64,000 bases of DNA. It comes from Pistricoccus aurantiacus. GTDB taxonomy: Bacteria > Pseudomonadota > Gammaproteobacteria > Pseudomonadales > Halomonadaceae. Location: the NCBI RefSeq assembly GCF_007954585.1, contig NZ_CP042382.1, positions 1,240,001-1,304,000 of the forward strand, in the 5' to 3' direction. The translations under genes were made by a program, and so were the position numbers. Under the pieces are notes generated by a model, which worked only from the letters and a program-made list of their open reading frames with translations, was not told the DNA's origin and did not search any database. Positions 38,616 through 47,174 of the stretch are shown here, piece after piece. How positions within the stretch are numbered: position 1 is the stretch's first letter; every line of letters begins with the position of its first letter.

Positions 38616-39461
38616 ATGGCATTCGATTCCACTTCCACCTACGTGGCCACGGAGGCCTTGAAGCAGGCGGTGAACGCTGCCGTGACGCTCCAGCGCCCGC
38701 TATTGATCAAGGGAGAGCCGGGCACCGGCAAGACCCTGCTCGCCGAGGAGTTGGCGGCCGCCCTGGATACCCCGCTGATCACCTGGCATATCAAGTCCTC
38801 CACCAAGGCGGCCCAGGGACTCTACGAATACGACGCGGTGAGCCGGCTGCGGGATTCCCAACTGGGCATCGAGGGGGTGGAGAACGTCGCCAACTACATC
38901 CGCCCGGGCAAGCTGTGGGAGGCCTTCACCGCGGACCGGCGGGTGGTGCTGCTGATCGACGAGATCGACAAGGCGGATATCGAGTTTCCCAATGATCTGC
39001 TGCAGGAACTTGATCGCATGGAGTTCCACGTCTACGAGACCGGCGAGACTGTCGCCGCGGAACACCGACCGATCATCGTCATCACCTCCAACAACGAGAA
39101 GGAACTGCCGGACGCCTTCCTGCGCCGCTGTTTCTTCCACTACATCGAGTTTCCGGATCGCCAGACCATGCAGCGCATCATCGACGTGCACTTCCCGGCT
39201 ATCGCGCCGAGGCTGGTCAGCGAAGCGTTGGAAGTGTTCTTCGATCTGCGCGATACGCCGGGGCTCAAGAAGAAGCCTTCCACCTCGGAACTGGTGGACT
39301 GGCTGAAGCTCCTGATGGCGGATCAGCTGGCGGAAGAAGCGCTCTATCAGCGCGATCCGGTGAAGGCGATTCCGCCGCTTGCCGGCGCCTTGGTCAAGAA
39401 CGAGCAGGATACCCATCTGCTGGAACGGTTGGCCTTCATGCTGCGTCGCCAGGGGCGCTAA
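38616..39461 (+). CDS. MoxR-family AAA+ ATPase
   Basis: A 281-residue AAA+ protein: Walker A KGEPGTGKT near residue 32, Walker B VVLLIDEIDKAD near 110, sensor 1 ITSNNEKELPDAFLRRC near 156. Members of this group act as chaperone-like ATPases that load metals or remodel partners, usually together with a VWA-domain protein, and exactly such a gene follows 3 bases later. The pair resembles CoxD/CoxE-like or ViaA-RavA-like systems. Cytoplasmic; client unknown. Confidence 0.9.
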   Translation: MAFDSTSTYVATEALKQAVNAAVTLQRPLLIKGEPGTGKTLLAEELAAALDTPLITWHIKSSTKAAQGLYEYDAVSRLRDSQLGIEGVENVANYIRPGKLWEAFTADRRVVLLIDEIDKADIEFPNDLLQELDRMEFHVYETGETVAAEHRPIIVITSNNEKELPDAFLRRCFFHYIEFPDRQTMQRIIDVHFPAIAPRLVSEALEVFFDLRDTPGLKKKPSTSELVDWLKLLMADQLAEEALYQRDPVKAIPPLAGALVKNEQDTHLLERLAFMLRRQGR

Positions 39462-39464
39462 GTC

Positions 39465-40643
39465 ATGTTTATCGGCCTGTTCGAGACCCTGAAGCGCCAT
39501 GAGGTGCCGGTATCGCTGCGCGAACTGCTCGACCTGCATGCGGTAGTGGAGCGAGGCGTGGTATTTGCTGACATGGAGGCGTTCTATCAACTGGCGCGCA
39601 CGGTGATGGTCAAGGACGAGCGCCATTTCGATCGTTTCGATCGCGCCTTTGCCGCCTGGTTCGAAGGGCTCGAGGACATGGACGCCGCCATCGAGGCGCT
39701 GATCCCGGAAGACTGGCTGCGCCGGGAGTTCGAGAAATCCCTCTCAGAAGAAGAGAAGGCCAAGATCGAATCCCTGGGCGGGCTGGAGAAGCTGATCGAG
39801 ACCTTCAAGCAGCGTCTCGAGGAACAAAAGGAACGCCACGCCGGCGGCAACAAGTGGATCGGCACCGGTGGCACCAGCCCCTTCGGCGCCTACGGCTACA
39901 ATCCGGAAGGCATCCGCATCGGTCAGGACGGCTCCCGCCATCGCCGGGCGGTCAAGGTCTGGGACGAGCGGCGCTTTCGCGACTACGACGACGATCTGGA
40001 ACTCGGTACTCGCAATATCAAGATGGCGCTGCGGCGGCTGCGCCGTTTCGCCCGGCAGGGCGCGCTGGATGAATTCGATATCGACGCCACCATCCGCGAG
40101 ACCGCCCGGGACGCGGGTCTGCTCAACGTGCAGATGCGCCCGGAGCGCCATAACGCGGTGAAGGTGCTGTTGCTGCTCGATGTGGGCGGTTCCATGGATG
40201 ATCACATCCGTACCTGCGAGGAGCTTTTCTCCGCGGCGCGTTCCGAGTTCAAGCACCTGGAGCACTACTACTTCCACAATTGCGTCTACGAAGGTCTGTG
40301 GCAGGACAACGCTCGGCGTCGGGAGCGGCCGATCCCCACCCTGGACGTGTTGCATACCTATGGCGCGGACTATCAGGTGGTGATCGTCGGTGACGCCTCC
40401 ATGTCCCCCTACGAGATCACCCATCCCGGTGGCAGCGTCGAACATTTCAATCGTGAGTCGGGGGGCGTTTGGCTAAAGCGCCTGGTCGACGCCTTCCCGC
40501 ATCTGGTATGGCTCAACCCCATGCCGCCGCGCTACTGGGAATTCACTCACTCCACGCATTTGATTCGCGACATCATCGGCGACCGCATGTATCCCATGAC
40601 ACCGGCGGGGCTGGAAGCGGCCATGAGCGAGCTGGCGCGTTGA
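39465..40643 (+). CDS. VWA-domain protein (CoxE-like) paired with the MoxR ATPase
   Basis: A 392-residue protein. A helical N-terminal half rich in Glu/Lys is followed by a von Willebrand A-type domain at about 220-390, with a MIDAS-like LLLLDVGGSMDDH (a variant of DxSxS with Gly in the third position) and a later acidic residue in IVGDASMSPYE. It starts 3 bases after the MoxR-family stop, so the two are co-expressed and probably form a complex. It is cytoplasmic, with no signal peptide. The client is not evident from the neighbours. Confidence 0.88.
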   Translation: MFIGLFETLKRHEVPVSLRELLDLHAVVERGVVFADMEAFYQLARTVMVKDERHFDRFDRAFAAWFEGLEDMDAAIEALIPEDWLRREFEKSLSEEEKAKIESLGGLEKLIETFKQRLEEQKERHAGGNKWIGTGGTSPFGAYGYNPEGIRIGQDGSRHRRAVKVWDERRFRDYDDDLELGTRNIKMALRRLRRFARQGALDEFDIDATIRETARDAGLLNVQMRPERHNAVKVLLLLDVGGSMDDHIRTCEELFSAARSEFKHLEHYYFHNCVYEGLWQDNARRRERPIPTLDVLHTYGADYQVVIVGDASMSPYEITHPGGSVEHFNRESGGVWLKRLVDAFPHLVWLNPMPPRYWEFTHSTHLIRDIIGDRMYPMTPAGLEAAMSELAR

Positions 40644-40653
40644 GTGACAGCGC

Positions 40654-41415
40654 CTAGATATCGATAACCAGACGTGGCTGAAAGAGCGGCGGGTCGAATT
40701 CATCGGGATAGCCGCCGGGATTCGCGATAACCCGCGTACCGGCTATCTCCAGGTTCACCGGCTCGTGAACATGACCATGAATCCATATATCCATCTTTCC
40801 CATCAACGCCTCGAGGGGCGAGGCAAAGGCCGGCGATAATGGGTCGCCCTGATACTGTGTCGGAATGCATTCCGCCAGCGGGGCGTGATGACTGATTACT
40901 AAGGTAGGGCCGTCGTGAGGCTTGGCCAGCTCCGTCTCGAGCCACTGCCGCGCCTGGCGGTGAAGCGCCTGACTTGCCTCCGGTGTGAAGACCTCGCCAA
41001 CCGGCTCCTCGATAATCGAGAAGTCCGGCATAAAGGCCAGCGCCTTGGCATACATCCGTTCACGATCGTGCTCCGGCAGACCGTCGTACAGGCAAAAATC
41101 GCTCCATAGGGTCGTGCCGAGAAAACGCACGCCATCGAGTACCAGGGCGCCGTTGTCCAACAGGTGAATCCCCAAGCGATTAGCGGTAGCCCGCATCCGG
41201 TCGCGCAATCCCGTTACCTGGCCGCCGTAGTATTCATGGTTGCCCGGCACATAGAGGATCGGTACATCGGAGAAATGCGCCGCCGCCCACTCGAGGCCAA
41301 GCTCCGCCGAGTGGATATCCCCGGCCAGCACCACCGCATCCACCGCTTCCTGCGGAATATCGCGACCCTCGTCGAAGTGTTCCAGGTGTAGATCGGAGAG
41401 AATTTGTAAGCGCAT
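40654..41415 (-). CDS. Calcineurin-like metallophosphoesterase
   Basis: A 253-residue metallophosphoesterase with the full motif set: LSDLHLEH near residue 6, LAGDIH near 33, VPGNHEYY near 60, ISHHAP near 170 and HGHVHEP near 210. It is cytosolic and uses two metal ions to hydrolyse phosphoesters; the substrate is unknown. ATG 41,415 matches the family N-terminus MRLQILSDLH; a longer frame to 41,496 runs through a toxin-gene remnant and is not used. It converges with the VWA gene, the two stops being about 10 bases apart. Confidence 0.9.
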   Translation of the reverse strand: MRLQILSDLHLEHFDEGRDIPQEAVDAVVLAGDIHSAELGLEWAAAHFSDVPILYVPGNHEYYGGQVTGLRDRMRATANRLGIHLLDNGALVLDGVRFLGTTLWSDFCLYDGLPEHDRERMYAKALAFMPDFSIIEEPVGEVFTPEASQALHRQARQWLETELAKPHDGPTLVISHHAPLAECIPTQYQGDPLSPAFASPLEALMGKMDIWIHGHVHEPVNLEIAGTRVIANPGGYPDEFDPPLFQPRLVIDI

Positions 41416-41455
41416 GTCGAGGCCTTGAAAAGTCGTTCTGCAAAATAGCGTTTGG

Positions 41456-41554
41456 TTAAAGTCTGCCGAGCCAGTACTGGGGGGGACGCCGGTCATAAAA
41501 ACCTACTGCTTTCAGGAATTCGGCTTCCGCTACCGGGTGAAAAAAAGAGCTCAT
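41456..41554 (-). pseudogene. Truncated RelE/ParE-type toxin
   Basis: Starting with an ATG that overlaps the antitoxin stop, the frame reads MSSFFHPVAEAEFLKAVGFYD, the typical beginning of a RelE/ParE-family toxin, then RRPPQYWLGRL and a stop after 32 codons. About two thirds of a normal toxin is absent, so it is inactive. Confidence 0.7.
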
Positions 41555-41775
41555 CCGATCAGTGCTCGTGCCTTCCTCATGACATCGTCACCTGGCACCG
41601 ACTGAATCGAGCCATTATCGAGCTCTTCGGCTCTGCGCCGAGCTTCGAGCAGCCAGTCTGATCGAAGCTCCTCTGCCGAAGGTGATTCCAGGCTCAAGAC
41701 CAGCCGCTGAATCAATTGTGCCCGCTCTTCTTTAGGGAGATGGAGGGCCTCATCCTCGATTCGCTGGAGATCCAT
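41551..41775 (-). CDS. Addiction-module antitoxin (TIGR02574-like)
   Basis: A 74-residue acidic protein of the putative addiction module component family: LHLPKEERAQLIQRLVLSLE at residues 11-30 and RRRAEELDNGSIQSVPGDDV near the end are characteristic. It normally neutralises a RelE/ParE-type toxin encoded just downstream with overlapping stop and start, as seen here, but the toxin is truncated after 32 codons, leaving an orphan antitoxin. Confidence 0.8.
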   Translation of the reverse strand: MDLQRIEDEALHLPKEERAQLIQRLVLSLESPSAEELRSDWLLEARRRAEELDNGSIQSVPGDDVMRKARALIG

Positions 41776-41870
41776 GGAAAGCTCCTCTCTTTTGCGTATT
41801 CTTGAATTTTGGCACGGATGGGGGGCGGGGGCCACGATTCAGGTTTTCCGGAGATCCCGGCACTTGGCAA

Positions 41871-42053
41871 CTAGGGGATGTCGATTGGGGACTTGCGTGA
41901 TGCAAGGCCAATCAGTACTACTCCAGCGCCCAGCAACCATTGAGCGTCAAGATATGGTAACCAGTTGTTGTATCCATCAATAATCGCCAAAAAAATTATG
42001 ATCAATCCGGCAATAATGGAAACGCTACGAAATATATGTTTTGGTTTAGCCAT
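41871..42053 (-). CDS. Small two-span membrane protein
   Basis: A 60-residue protein with two predicted membrane helices (VSIIAGLIIIFLAIIDGY and WLLGAGVVLIGLA) and a basic N-terminus. GAAGAAAT lies 6-13 bases upstream of the ATG. No family recognised. AT-rich composition differs from the chromosomal genes before it and fits the mobile region that begins here. Confidence 0.45.
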   Translation of the reverse strand: MAKPKHIFRSVSIIAGLIIIFLAIIDGYNNWLPYLDAQWLLGAGVVLIGLASRKSPIDIP

Positions 42054-42399
42054 ATTTGATATTTCTTCATTCGATAGCGGGCTATGTGTAGCGCAACGTG
42101 TTATCCCGAGTTCGACAGTTTCTTCTGTAAATCATTGATTTTATTAAATCGATGGCCTTTTGCAGTGACACGTTTTGCTTTATGCATCTTGCCATTCTGG
42201 CCAGTTTGACAGTATCGGGCTGGTACGTATTGCGATACGAGGTTTTGTTTTTCTCTCACAAAATCAATTATCTACGCCGAATAATGGTTGTTGTAGTGTC
42301 AATTCTGGAAACATATTTTCTGGAAAATCAATCACTTACACTTATAACTGTCGAGCTCGGGTTCCCAGGATCCCTGCGCTTGTCCGGATCGTAGGCCGT
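42054..42399. other. AT-rich stretch with no supported gene
   Basis: Short frames in both directions lack ribosome sites and protein-like composition. Given the IS fragments that follow, it is probably degenerate mobile DNA. Confidence 0.4.
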
Positions 42400-42479
42400 G
42401 CGGCGATGCGGTATTTTGGATGAAACACCGACAGATCCAGCTTGTGCTCGATCAGGTAATGAACGGCGTGTTGGAGTTC
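42400..42479 (-). pseudogene. Fragment of an IS1182-like transposase
   Basis: Reverse-strand reading gives ELQHAVHYLIEHKLDLSVF then HPKYR, which resembles the N-terminal HYLIDHKLDLSVFDARY segment of IS1182-family transposases. Only about 27 residues remain, with no start and a degenerate continuation. Confidence 0.5.
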
Positions 42480-42503
42480 CCCAAATAAAGTGGACACGCT
42501 CCA

Positions 42504-42612
42504 TCAGCTAATCCCTTCGAACTCTATCGGAGTCCGGTAACCCAAGCCACTGTGCAGCCGCTGGCTGTTATAAAAGCCCTCAATATAGTCTTTTATGTGT
42601 TTCCGTATGAAC
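42504..42612 (-). pseudogene. 3' end of an IS3-family OrfB
   Basis: Thirty-odd C-terminal codons reading IRKHIKDYIEGFYNSQRLHS then GLGYRTPIEFE and a stop, the conserved tail of IS3-family integrase-type transposases. The rest is replaced by the IS beginning at 42,613. GTGTCCACTT at its outer side is probably the former IS end. Confidence 0.75.
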
Positions 42613-42675
42613 TGGACCCCGAAATTTGGACAGGTGCCTAAGCTCTGATTCATCATCTCCCTCAGGAGGAGAATC

Positions 42676-42960
42676 ATGAGCAAGAAACGCCAACAGTACA
42701 GCGCTTCATTCAAGTCCAAGGTTGCCCTGGCCGCTCTCAAGGGTGACCAGACCACTTCCGAGATCGCCGCCCGTTTCCAGATCCATCCGACCATGGTCAG
42801 CACCTGGAAACGCGAGCTGCTGGAAAATGCCCCTGACCTCTTCGAAGGCAAGAAGAAGGCTGGCAAGCCGTCCAACGAGCCCAACACCGATGAACTCTAT
42901 CGCGAGATCGGCCGGTTGACGGTGGAACGCGATTTTTTATCGCGCAAGCTCGATCAGTAA
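42676..42960 (+). CDS. IS3-family transposase OrfA
   Basis: A 94-residue helix-turn-helix protein: SASFKSKVALAALKGDQTTS then EIAARFQIHPTMVSTWKREL and a coiled C-terminus. GGAGGAG precedes the ATG. A slippery T TTT TTA at 42,933-42,939 permits -1 frameshifting into OrfB, which continues in frame from there. Confidence 0.9.
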   Translation: MSKKRQQYSASFKSKVALAALKGDQTTSEIAARFQIHPTMVSTWKRELLENAPDLFEGKKKAGKPSNEPNTDELYREIGRLTVERDFLSRKLDQ

Positions 42961-43808
42961 GTCGTCGACGCCGGTTGGCGATGATCGAGCGCGACCACCC
43001 TGATATCAGCATGACGTGCCAATGTGAATTGCTCAAATTGAGCCGCTCATCGGTGTACTACCGTCCTCGGCAACAGCGTCAGAAGGATTTGAATCTCATG
43101 TATCTACTTGATCAGCAACATCTGGAAACGCCGTATTACGGGTCTCGCAAAATGCGGGCGTTCCTGCAGCGCCAGGGCTATCAGGTAAACCGCAAGCGAG
43201 TCCAGCGACTGATGCGCACCATGGGCCTGCAGGCGGTATACCCGCGTCCGAGAACCAGCATTCCCGGCGAGGGGCACAAGGTTTATCCCTACCTGCTCAA
43301 AGGGCGCCGGATCGACCGGCCCAACCAGGTGTGGGCCGCCGATATCACGTATGCGCCGCTGGCCCGGGGCTTCATGTGCCTGGTGGCCATCATGGACTGG
43401 CACACTCGCAAGGTGCTGTCCTGGCGCGTCTCGAACACCCTGGACGCTGACTTCTGCGTTGATGCTCTGGAGGAGGCCCTGCAACGTCATGGAACGCCGG
43501 AAATCTTCAACACGGATCAGGGTGTCCAGTTCACCAGTGAAGCCTTCACCGATGTTCTCAAGCATCATGGCATCCGGATCAGCATGGACGGCAAGGGCTG
43601 CTACCATGACAATATCTTCGTGGAACGCCTCTGGCGCAGTGTCAAACATGAGTGCATCTACCTCACCGCCTTCGAGGATGGGCGACACTTGAGACAGGCG
43701 CTTAACCGGTACTTCCGGCACTACAATCAGGAGCGGTTCCATCAGAGCCATGATTATCAAACACCCGACGAGGTGTATTACCAGCCATCCGTGACCCTGG
43801 CAGCTTGA
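42939..43808 (+). CDS. IS3-family transposase OrfB, read by -1 frameshift
   Basis: The frame is open from the slippery site through LAMIERDHPDISMTCQ and carries the DDE core: WAADITYAPLA, NTDQGVQFTS and DNIFVERLWRSVKHE. A TTG at 42,975 could start a 277-residue independent product. Intact, so the element may be mobile. Confidence 0.9.
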   Translation: MAQARSVSRRRRLAMIERDHPDISMTCQCELLKLSRSSVYYRPRQQRQKDLNLMYLLDQQHLETPYYGSRKMRAFLQRQGYQVNRKRVQRLMRTMGLQAVYPRPRTSIPGEGHKVYPYLLKGRRIDRPNQVWAADITYAPLARGFMCLVAIMDWHTRKVLSWRVSNTLDADFCVDALEEALQRHGTPEIFNTDQGVQFTSEAFTDVLKHHGIRISMDGKGCYHDNIFVERLWRSVKHECIYLTAFEDGRHLRQALNRYFRHYNQERFHQSHDYQTPDEVYYQPSVTLAA

Positions 43809-43876
43809 GCCGGGTAAACAAAGAGGTCAGAGCTTAGTAACACCTTCAAGCTGTCCAGCTGATGGGGTCCACCTCA

Positions 43877-44229
43877 GTCCATGCCCGGCAGTGGTATAGC
43901 GCCTACGTCGACTGGTACAACCTGCAGCACCATCACAGCGGGCTGGCTGGCTTCACGCCGGAGCAGGTCTTCACCGGCCGATATCGCGAGATAGCGAAGG
44001 TCCGCCAGCGAGCGCTCGATGACAGCTTCGAGGCGCACCCCGAGCGGTTCCTACGCGGACGCCCCAAGGTGGTGATGCCTCCGGCCAGTGTCTCGATCAA
44101 TCCGGTACAGCCCGATGACGACGACCCAGCGCCCTACAGTGTGGTGAACTTCCCGACGCTATCGGCGGCGGGCAACACCGAGACGAAATCGACACTAATT
44201 TTTAACGATCTGTCCGAATCAGGTTGACA
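43877..44229 (+). repeat. 353-bp end fragment of the IS at 48,364-49,953, inverted
   Basis: It encodes the last 116 residues (VHARQWYSAYVDWYNLQHHH to the stop at 44,227) of the IS3-family OrfB whose full copy lies at 48,366-49,541 on the opposite strand, and it ends in the same terminal inverted repeat. Translations are identical over the shared length. It forms a long inverted repeat with 48,364-48,716, flanking the AIPR region. Confidence 0.88.
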
Positions 44230-44310
44230 GGTTCCGCTGCCGGACACACCGGCGGTGTGCCAGTCATGGATATGCTGTTGCCAGAAGTGTTCCCGTTCGA
44301 TCGGGGTCAT
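44230..44310 (-). pseudogene. N-terminal fragment of an IS66-type TnpA
   Basis: Reverse-strand ATG at 44,310 begins MTPIEREHFWQQHIHDWHTA then GVSGSG, resembling the short TnpA protein of IS66-family elements; the frame is cut at the junction with the IS fragment at 44,229. Confidence 0.6.
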
Positions 44311-44509
44311 GCTGATTCCTCGTGGTGTGGGTCAGGGAATCAGTGTGTTCAATTGCAGGGTCGGGGGGTAGGTGCTGATTTATTGGCGCTTACGTTTCAG
44401 GCGGGCAGCCTCATCCTGTCCCTGGATTTTCTTCTTCGCGTCGGCTGGCGCTTTCTTGACCCGTTTCATGGCAAACTTTCCTTCACGGTATTCCTTGCAT
44501 CAGCGTGAC

Positions 44510-44702
44510 AGCATGAAGGAATGAATATCTAGCGCTTCGGCAACGCTTTCACACTGCGGTGGGCCTGGTGATGCCACTCCACGGCTTTGACTTTGAACTC
44601 GACGCTATACCTTTGAGTCTTCTTCCCGGTGTTCATGGCAGGCATCGCTCTTCTCCCTAGCCGGAGTTATCGATGCGTGTCTACTGATTCGGGGGAAGTC
44701 CA
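44510..44702 (-). pseudogene. Degenerate OrfA and terminal repeat of another IS3-family element
   Basis: Starting from an IS end TGGACTTCCCCC at 44,702, a reverse-strand ATG gives MPAMNTGKKTQRYSVEFKVK then AVEWHHQAHRSVKAL before a frameshift; a shifted frame continues as EALDIHS. This is the N-terminus of an IS3-family OrfA. The interval 44,311-44,509 holds only short basic frames of no clear identity. Confidence 0.65.
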
Positions 44703-44706
44703 CATC

Positions 44707-45354
44707 CTACTGGCTGCCATTGTTATGCTCAATTTCTTTGTTTACAGCCTCAAATCCCTCTACTAACTCTTTCCAATTCCTGATTCTTTTGATTTCAGTT
44801 TTCTCTGGCTTGGACCCTGAAATTGTCTCTAAGAATTTACTCATTTCTTCGGCATCGGATGAACGAAAAACAAAACTTGTGTCCAAATTTACATTATTTG
44901 GAATCAAAACTACGTCTCTGAGCTCTGCAGAGTATTTCGATAGTTCTGAAAACGATGCCTCATGGGGATTTTCTGACTTCAATTTCCCAGCGACTACAAA
45001 AGATGCATAGTTCATATGGGCCTTATCTAACTTTATTGGAAATACACTCAATTCTGAGCTGTCTCTATTATAAACGGCCGCTGTAGTAACCCATTCTCCT
45101 GGTTCTTTTTCCGTAGGGTTAGTAACAACCAAAAAACCCTCTATTGCATGATTCGTTTCTTCCCAAGCAACTCTGGCCTTTACTTCTGGAAGAACTTCTA
45201 CGATACGATTTACGCGATTGTCTGTGTTAGATACTTGAGCCGTCATGGATGATAGGGTCTTGTTCATATCAAAAACGTTAGAGCCCAAAAAACCAAGTGG
45301 AACTAAAATAATTCCGCCGATAATCAACTGTATCCATGTTTCATTTTTCATCAT
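44707..45354 (-). CDS. Membrane-anchored protein of unknown function, possible integron cassette
   Basis: A 215-residue protein with one N-terminal membrane helix (WIQLIIGGIILVPLGFLG) followed by a short coiled region (TLSSMTAQVSNTDNRVNRIV) and a soluble domain without a known motif. GAGAGGGC precedes the ATG. AT-rich. It lies on the same strand as the AIPR gene, separated by an attC-like hairpin, and its 3' end is 5 bases from an IS fragment. It may be an unrelated cassette or an AIPR partner; the attC-like site favours the first. Confidence 0.6.
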   Translation of the reverse strand: MMKNETWIQLIIGGIILVPLGFLGSNVFDMNKTLSSMTAQVSNTDNRVNRIVEVLPEVKARVAWEETNHAIEGFLVVTNPTEKEPGEWVTTAAVYNRDSSELSVFPIKLDKAHMNYASFVVAGKLKSENPHEASFSELSKYSAELRDVVLIPNNVNLDTSFVFRSSDAEEMSKFLETISGSKPEKTEIKRIRNWKELVEGFEAVNKEIEHNNGSQ

Positions 45355-45370
45355 GCCCTCTCAACTTGAT

Positions 45371-45453
45371 GTTGCATAATGCCAACAGCGCGCGCGACTG
45401 CGAAATGAAGGCGAAGCCGCAATGTAGCAGACGTCGCCGTGACTGTTATTGTT
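45371..45453 (-). other. attC-like recombination site between two cassette-like genes
   Basis: Read on the minus strand it begins GCTAACAATAACAGTCACGG, overlapping the AIPR stop, and ends CGCGCGCGCTGTTGGC. GCTAAC pairs with GTTGGC (one wobble), AACAG with CTGTT, and inner arms around CGGCGACG and GTCGCG pair imperfectly. A central GCGGCTTCGCC loop is like the variable terminal structure of attC sites. The position right after one stop and before the next gene fits a gene cassette array. Confidence 0.5.
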
Positions 45454-47152
45454 AGCTCACCTTCGCCAACATCTCCTCTAATACTGCCTGACGTTTCAAT
45501 CGGTCATCTGTAAGGTTTTCAAAAGACTGGATAATACCAATTGCTTCGTTAAATGGGTCTAGCACTGATGATCCGCGTTTAGAAAAGGCAGAAATTAACT
45601 TCTTTGTGTATGCTTCCACCTTTCTGGAATTAAGTTTTGGAACGTCTTTTCCTGCAACGATCGCTCTAACTAGAACAAGAATATGCCACTTATACTTACG
45701 CATATTTTGAGGTATATCTGCGCTAGCCACTAGCAAATGCAATCGGTAGAGAGAAAGACATGCCGCATAGAAAACCGACTCTTTAGTATCATCAGAGAAA
45801 ATCTGATCACCTAGCTGCTCGTACATTTGCTTTGGATAACGATAGGCAAGGTCGGGGCGCTCAAAGAACATCGAGGCAACAGCTTTTGCTGCAACATTTA
45901 CATTGAAAGTTCGCACAGCAGGTATATCACGACCTACATATTGCCTATCACGGCGTTCGAAATACAGCCGCCCGTCCTGTCCTTCGAAAGAATTGAAGTA
46001 TTCTTCGACCCTTTTTACTATCGGGCGAAGTGATAAAAATTGTGTTTCATCAACTTTTGATTGGCTGTTTGTCGCCCGGACTAAGTCCGCGAAAACATCT
46101 TCATTCGAGGTCTCGACCACCTTCAGGTTTACCATCACTGAATCGTTTAGGTTCTCCCTGCACTCAAACAGCACATTTGAGGTCTGACAGCCATTTACAA
46201 TCTGGAAATTCTCTAGATGAAGAACGCTTCCTTGGACTCTCACGTCAGGACTCACAATTGTAATTCCATTGTTTAGAACAGGAAATCTAGTCGATTGGTT
46301 TATCTCATCGAGAGTTCTGGCTATTGATTCATTTACTGGATTTTCAATGCCCAGAAATGCTCTGACATTCTCCTGAAAAACATGCGCTCTAAGGTTTCCG
46401 TCCTCATTTATAAGAAGGCTATCCACGAGATCCTTAGCCTTGACAACTGCAAGGTACGCCTCATCTATCCCATGAATCTTTGGAAGTGCGGCATTACTAA
46501 ACATTTCGAGTTCCGAGCTGACGGTCTCATAAGTACTAACCCAAAGGTTAGTTATCTCTTCACGCCCAAAGAACTCAATGTCAATATTTCCAAAATAGCC
46601 AAGATCGGTCAATTGATTCGCGAAATCGTTTTTTGCATTTTCTAATGCTTCGGGCTTCCTATATATCCCTGTAGTGACGAATCTGGCGGTTAGATTCGGC
46701 TTACCGCCTCTTATCTTTGGGACGTTACTCAAAATAACGTCAAATATTTCACGTGCATTATTTTGCACTGTATCATTCGATTTATAATTGTCAGAGGCTG
46801 TGAATCTAAGAATTGCCTCTTTAAATTTCAGGAAGTCGCCTAAATCATAACCTTCGCTAGTTTTGGCCTGAATAAAAACAACTTCAACATCATGGTTCTT
46901 TCTCCCAGAGCTAAAACACGCCTCAGCGTCTTCTGAGGAGATAACCAGCTCTTCATCTATTATGATAGCCACGCCATCGATTCCATCATCCGTCTCGCTA
47001 GAAGTAACATCGTCAAGTTCATAAGTATTGACTAGCCTGCCAGCTAATACTGAGTAATTCACGAATAACTCAAACTGTTTAGATTCATCCAACTGCTCAA
47101 ACCCATGACTATTAACAAAGCTTTCAAGATGGGTCTTGGTTATTCTATGCAT
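45452..47152 (-). CDS. AIPR-family abortive infection protein
   Basis: A 566-residue AIPR (abortive phage resistance) protein. The family core is clear: VFQENVRAFLGIENPVNESI near 265, FPVLNNGITIVSPDV near 292, FQIVNGCQTSNVLFECREN near 318, then DLVRATNSQSKVDETQFLSL. The N-terminal third resembles a PD-(D/E)XK-like fold (DDGIDGVAIIIDEEL, then EVVFIQAKTSEGYD with Gln-Ala-Lys), suggesting a nuclease domain (inference). The ribosome site GGAGAAGG is intact, but an IS30 element is inserted 22 bases upstream of the start, so the native promoter is displaced. Phage defence by growth arrest is known for some members. Confidence 0.85.
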   Translation of the reverse strand: MHRITKTHLESFVNSHGFEQLDESKQFELFVNYSVLAGRLVNTYELDDVTSSETDDGIDGVAIIIDEELVISSEDAEACFSSGRKNHDVEVVFIQAKTSEGYDLGDFLKFKEAILRFTASDNYKSNDTVQNNAREIFDVILSNVPKIRGGKPNLTARFVTTGIYRKPEALENAKNDFANQLTDLGYFGNIDIEFFGREEITNLWVSTYETVSSELEMFSNAALPKIHGIDEAYLAVVKAKDLVDSLLINEDGNLRAHVFQENVRAFLGIENPVNESIARTLDEINQSTRFPVLNNGITIVSPDVRVQGSVLHLENFQIVNGCQTSNVLFECRENLNDSVMVNLKVVETSNEDVFADLVRATNSQSKVDETQFLSLRPIVKRVEEYFNSFEGQDGRLYFERRDRQYVGRDIPAVRTFNVNVAAKAVASMFFERPDLAYRYPKQMYEQLGDQIFSDDTKESVFYAACLSLYRLHLLVASADIPQNMRKYKWHILVLVRAIVAGKDVPKLNSRKVEAYTKKLISAFSKRGSSVLDPFNEAIGIIQSFENLTDDRLKRQAVLEEMLAKVS

Positions 47153-47174
47153 AGGTCAGTCCTTCTCCTAGATG

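Larger units (their letters stand above)
42613..43871 (+). mobile_element. Complete IS3-family element, 1,259 bp
   Basis: The ends, read inward, are TGGACCCCGAAATTTGGACAG and TGGACCCCATCAGCTGGACAG, an imperfect inverted repeat. No target duplication is found: left flank GAAC, right flank CCTC. Different IS fragments abut each side, so the copy has probably taken part in a deletion or recombination after insertion. Confidence 0.88.

Noticed and set aside
42152..42394. An 80-codon frame in the AT-rich gap
   Set aside because: Hydrophobic composition comes from AT-rich DNA; no ribosome site and another frame of similar length overlaps it.
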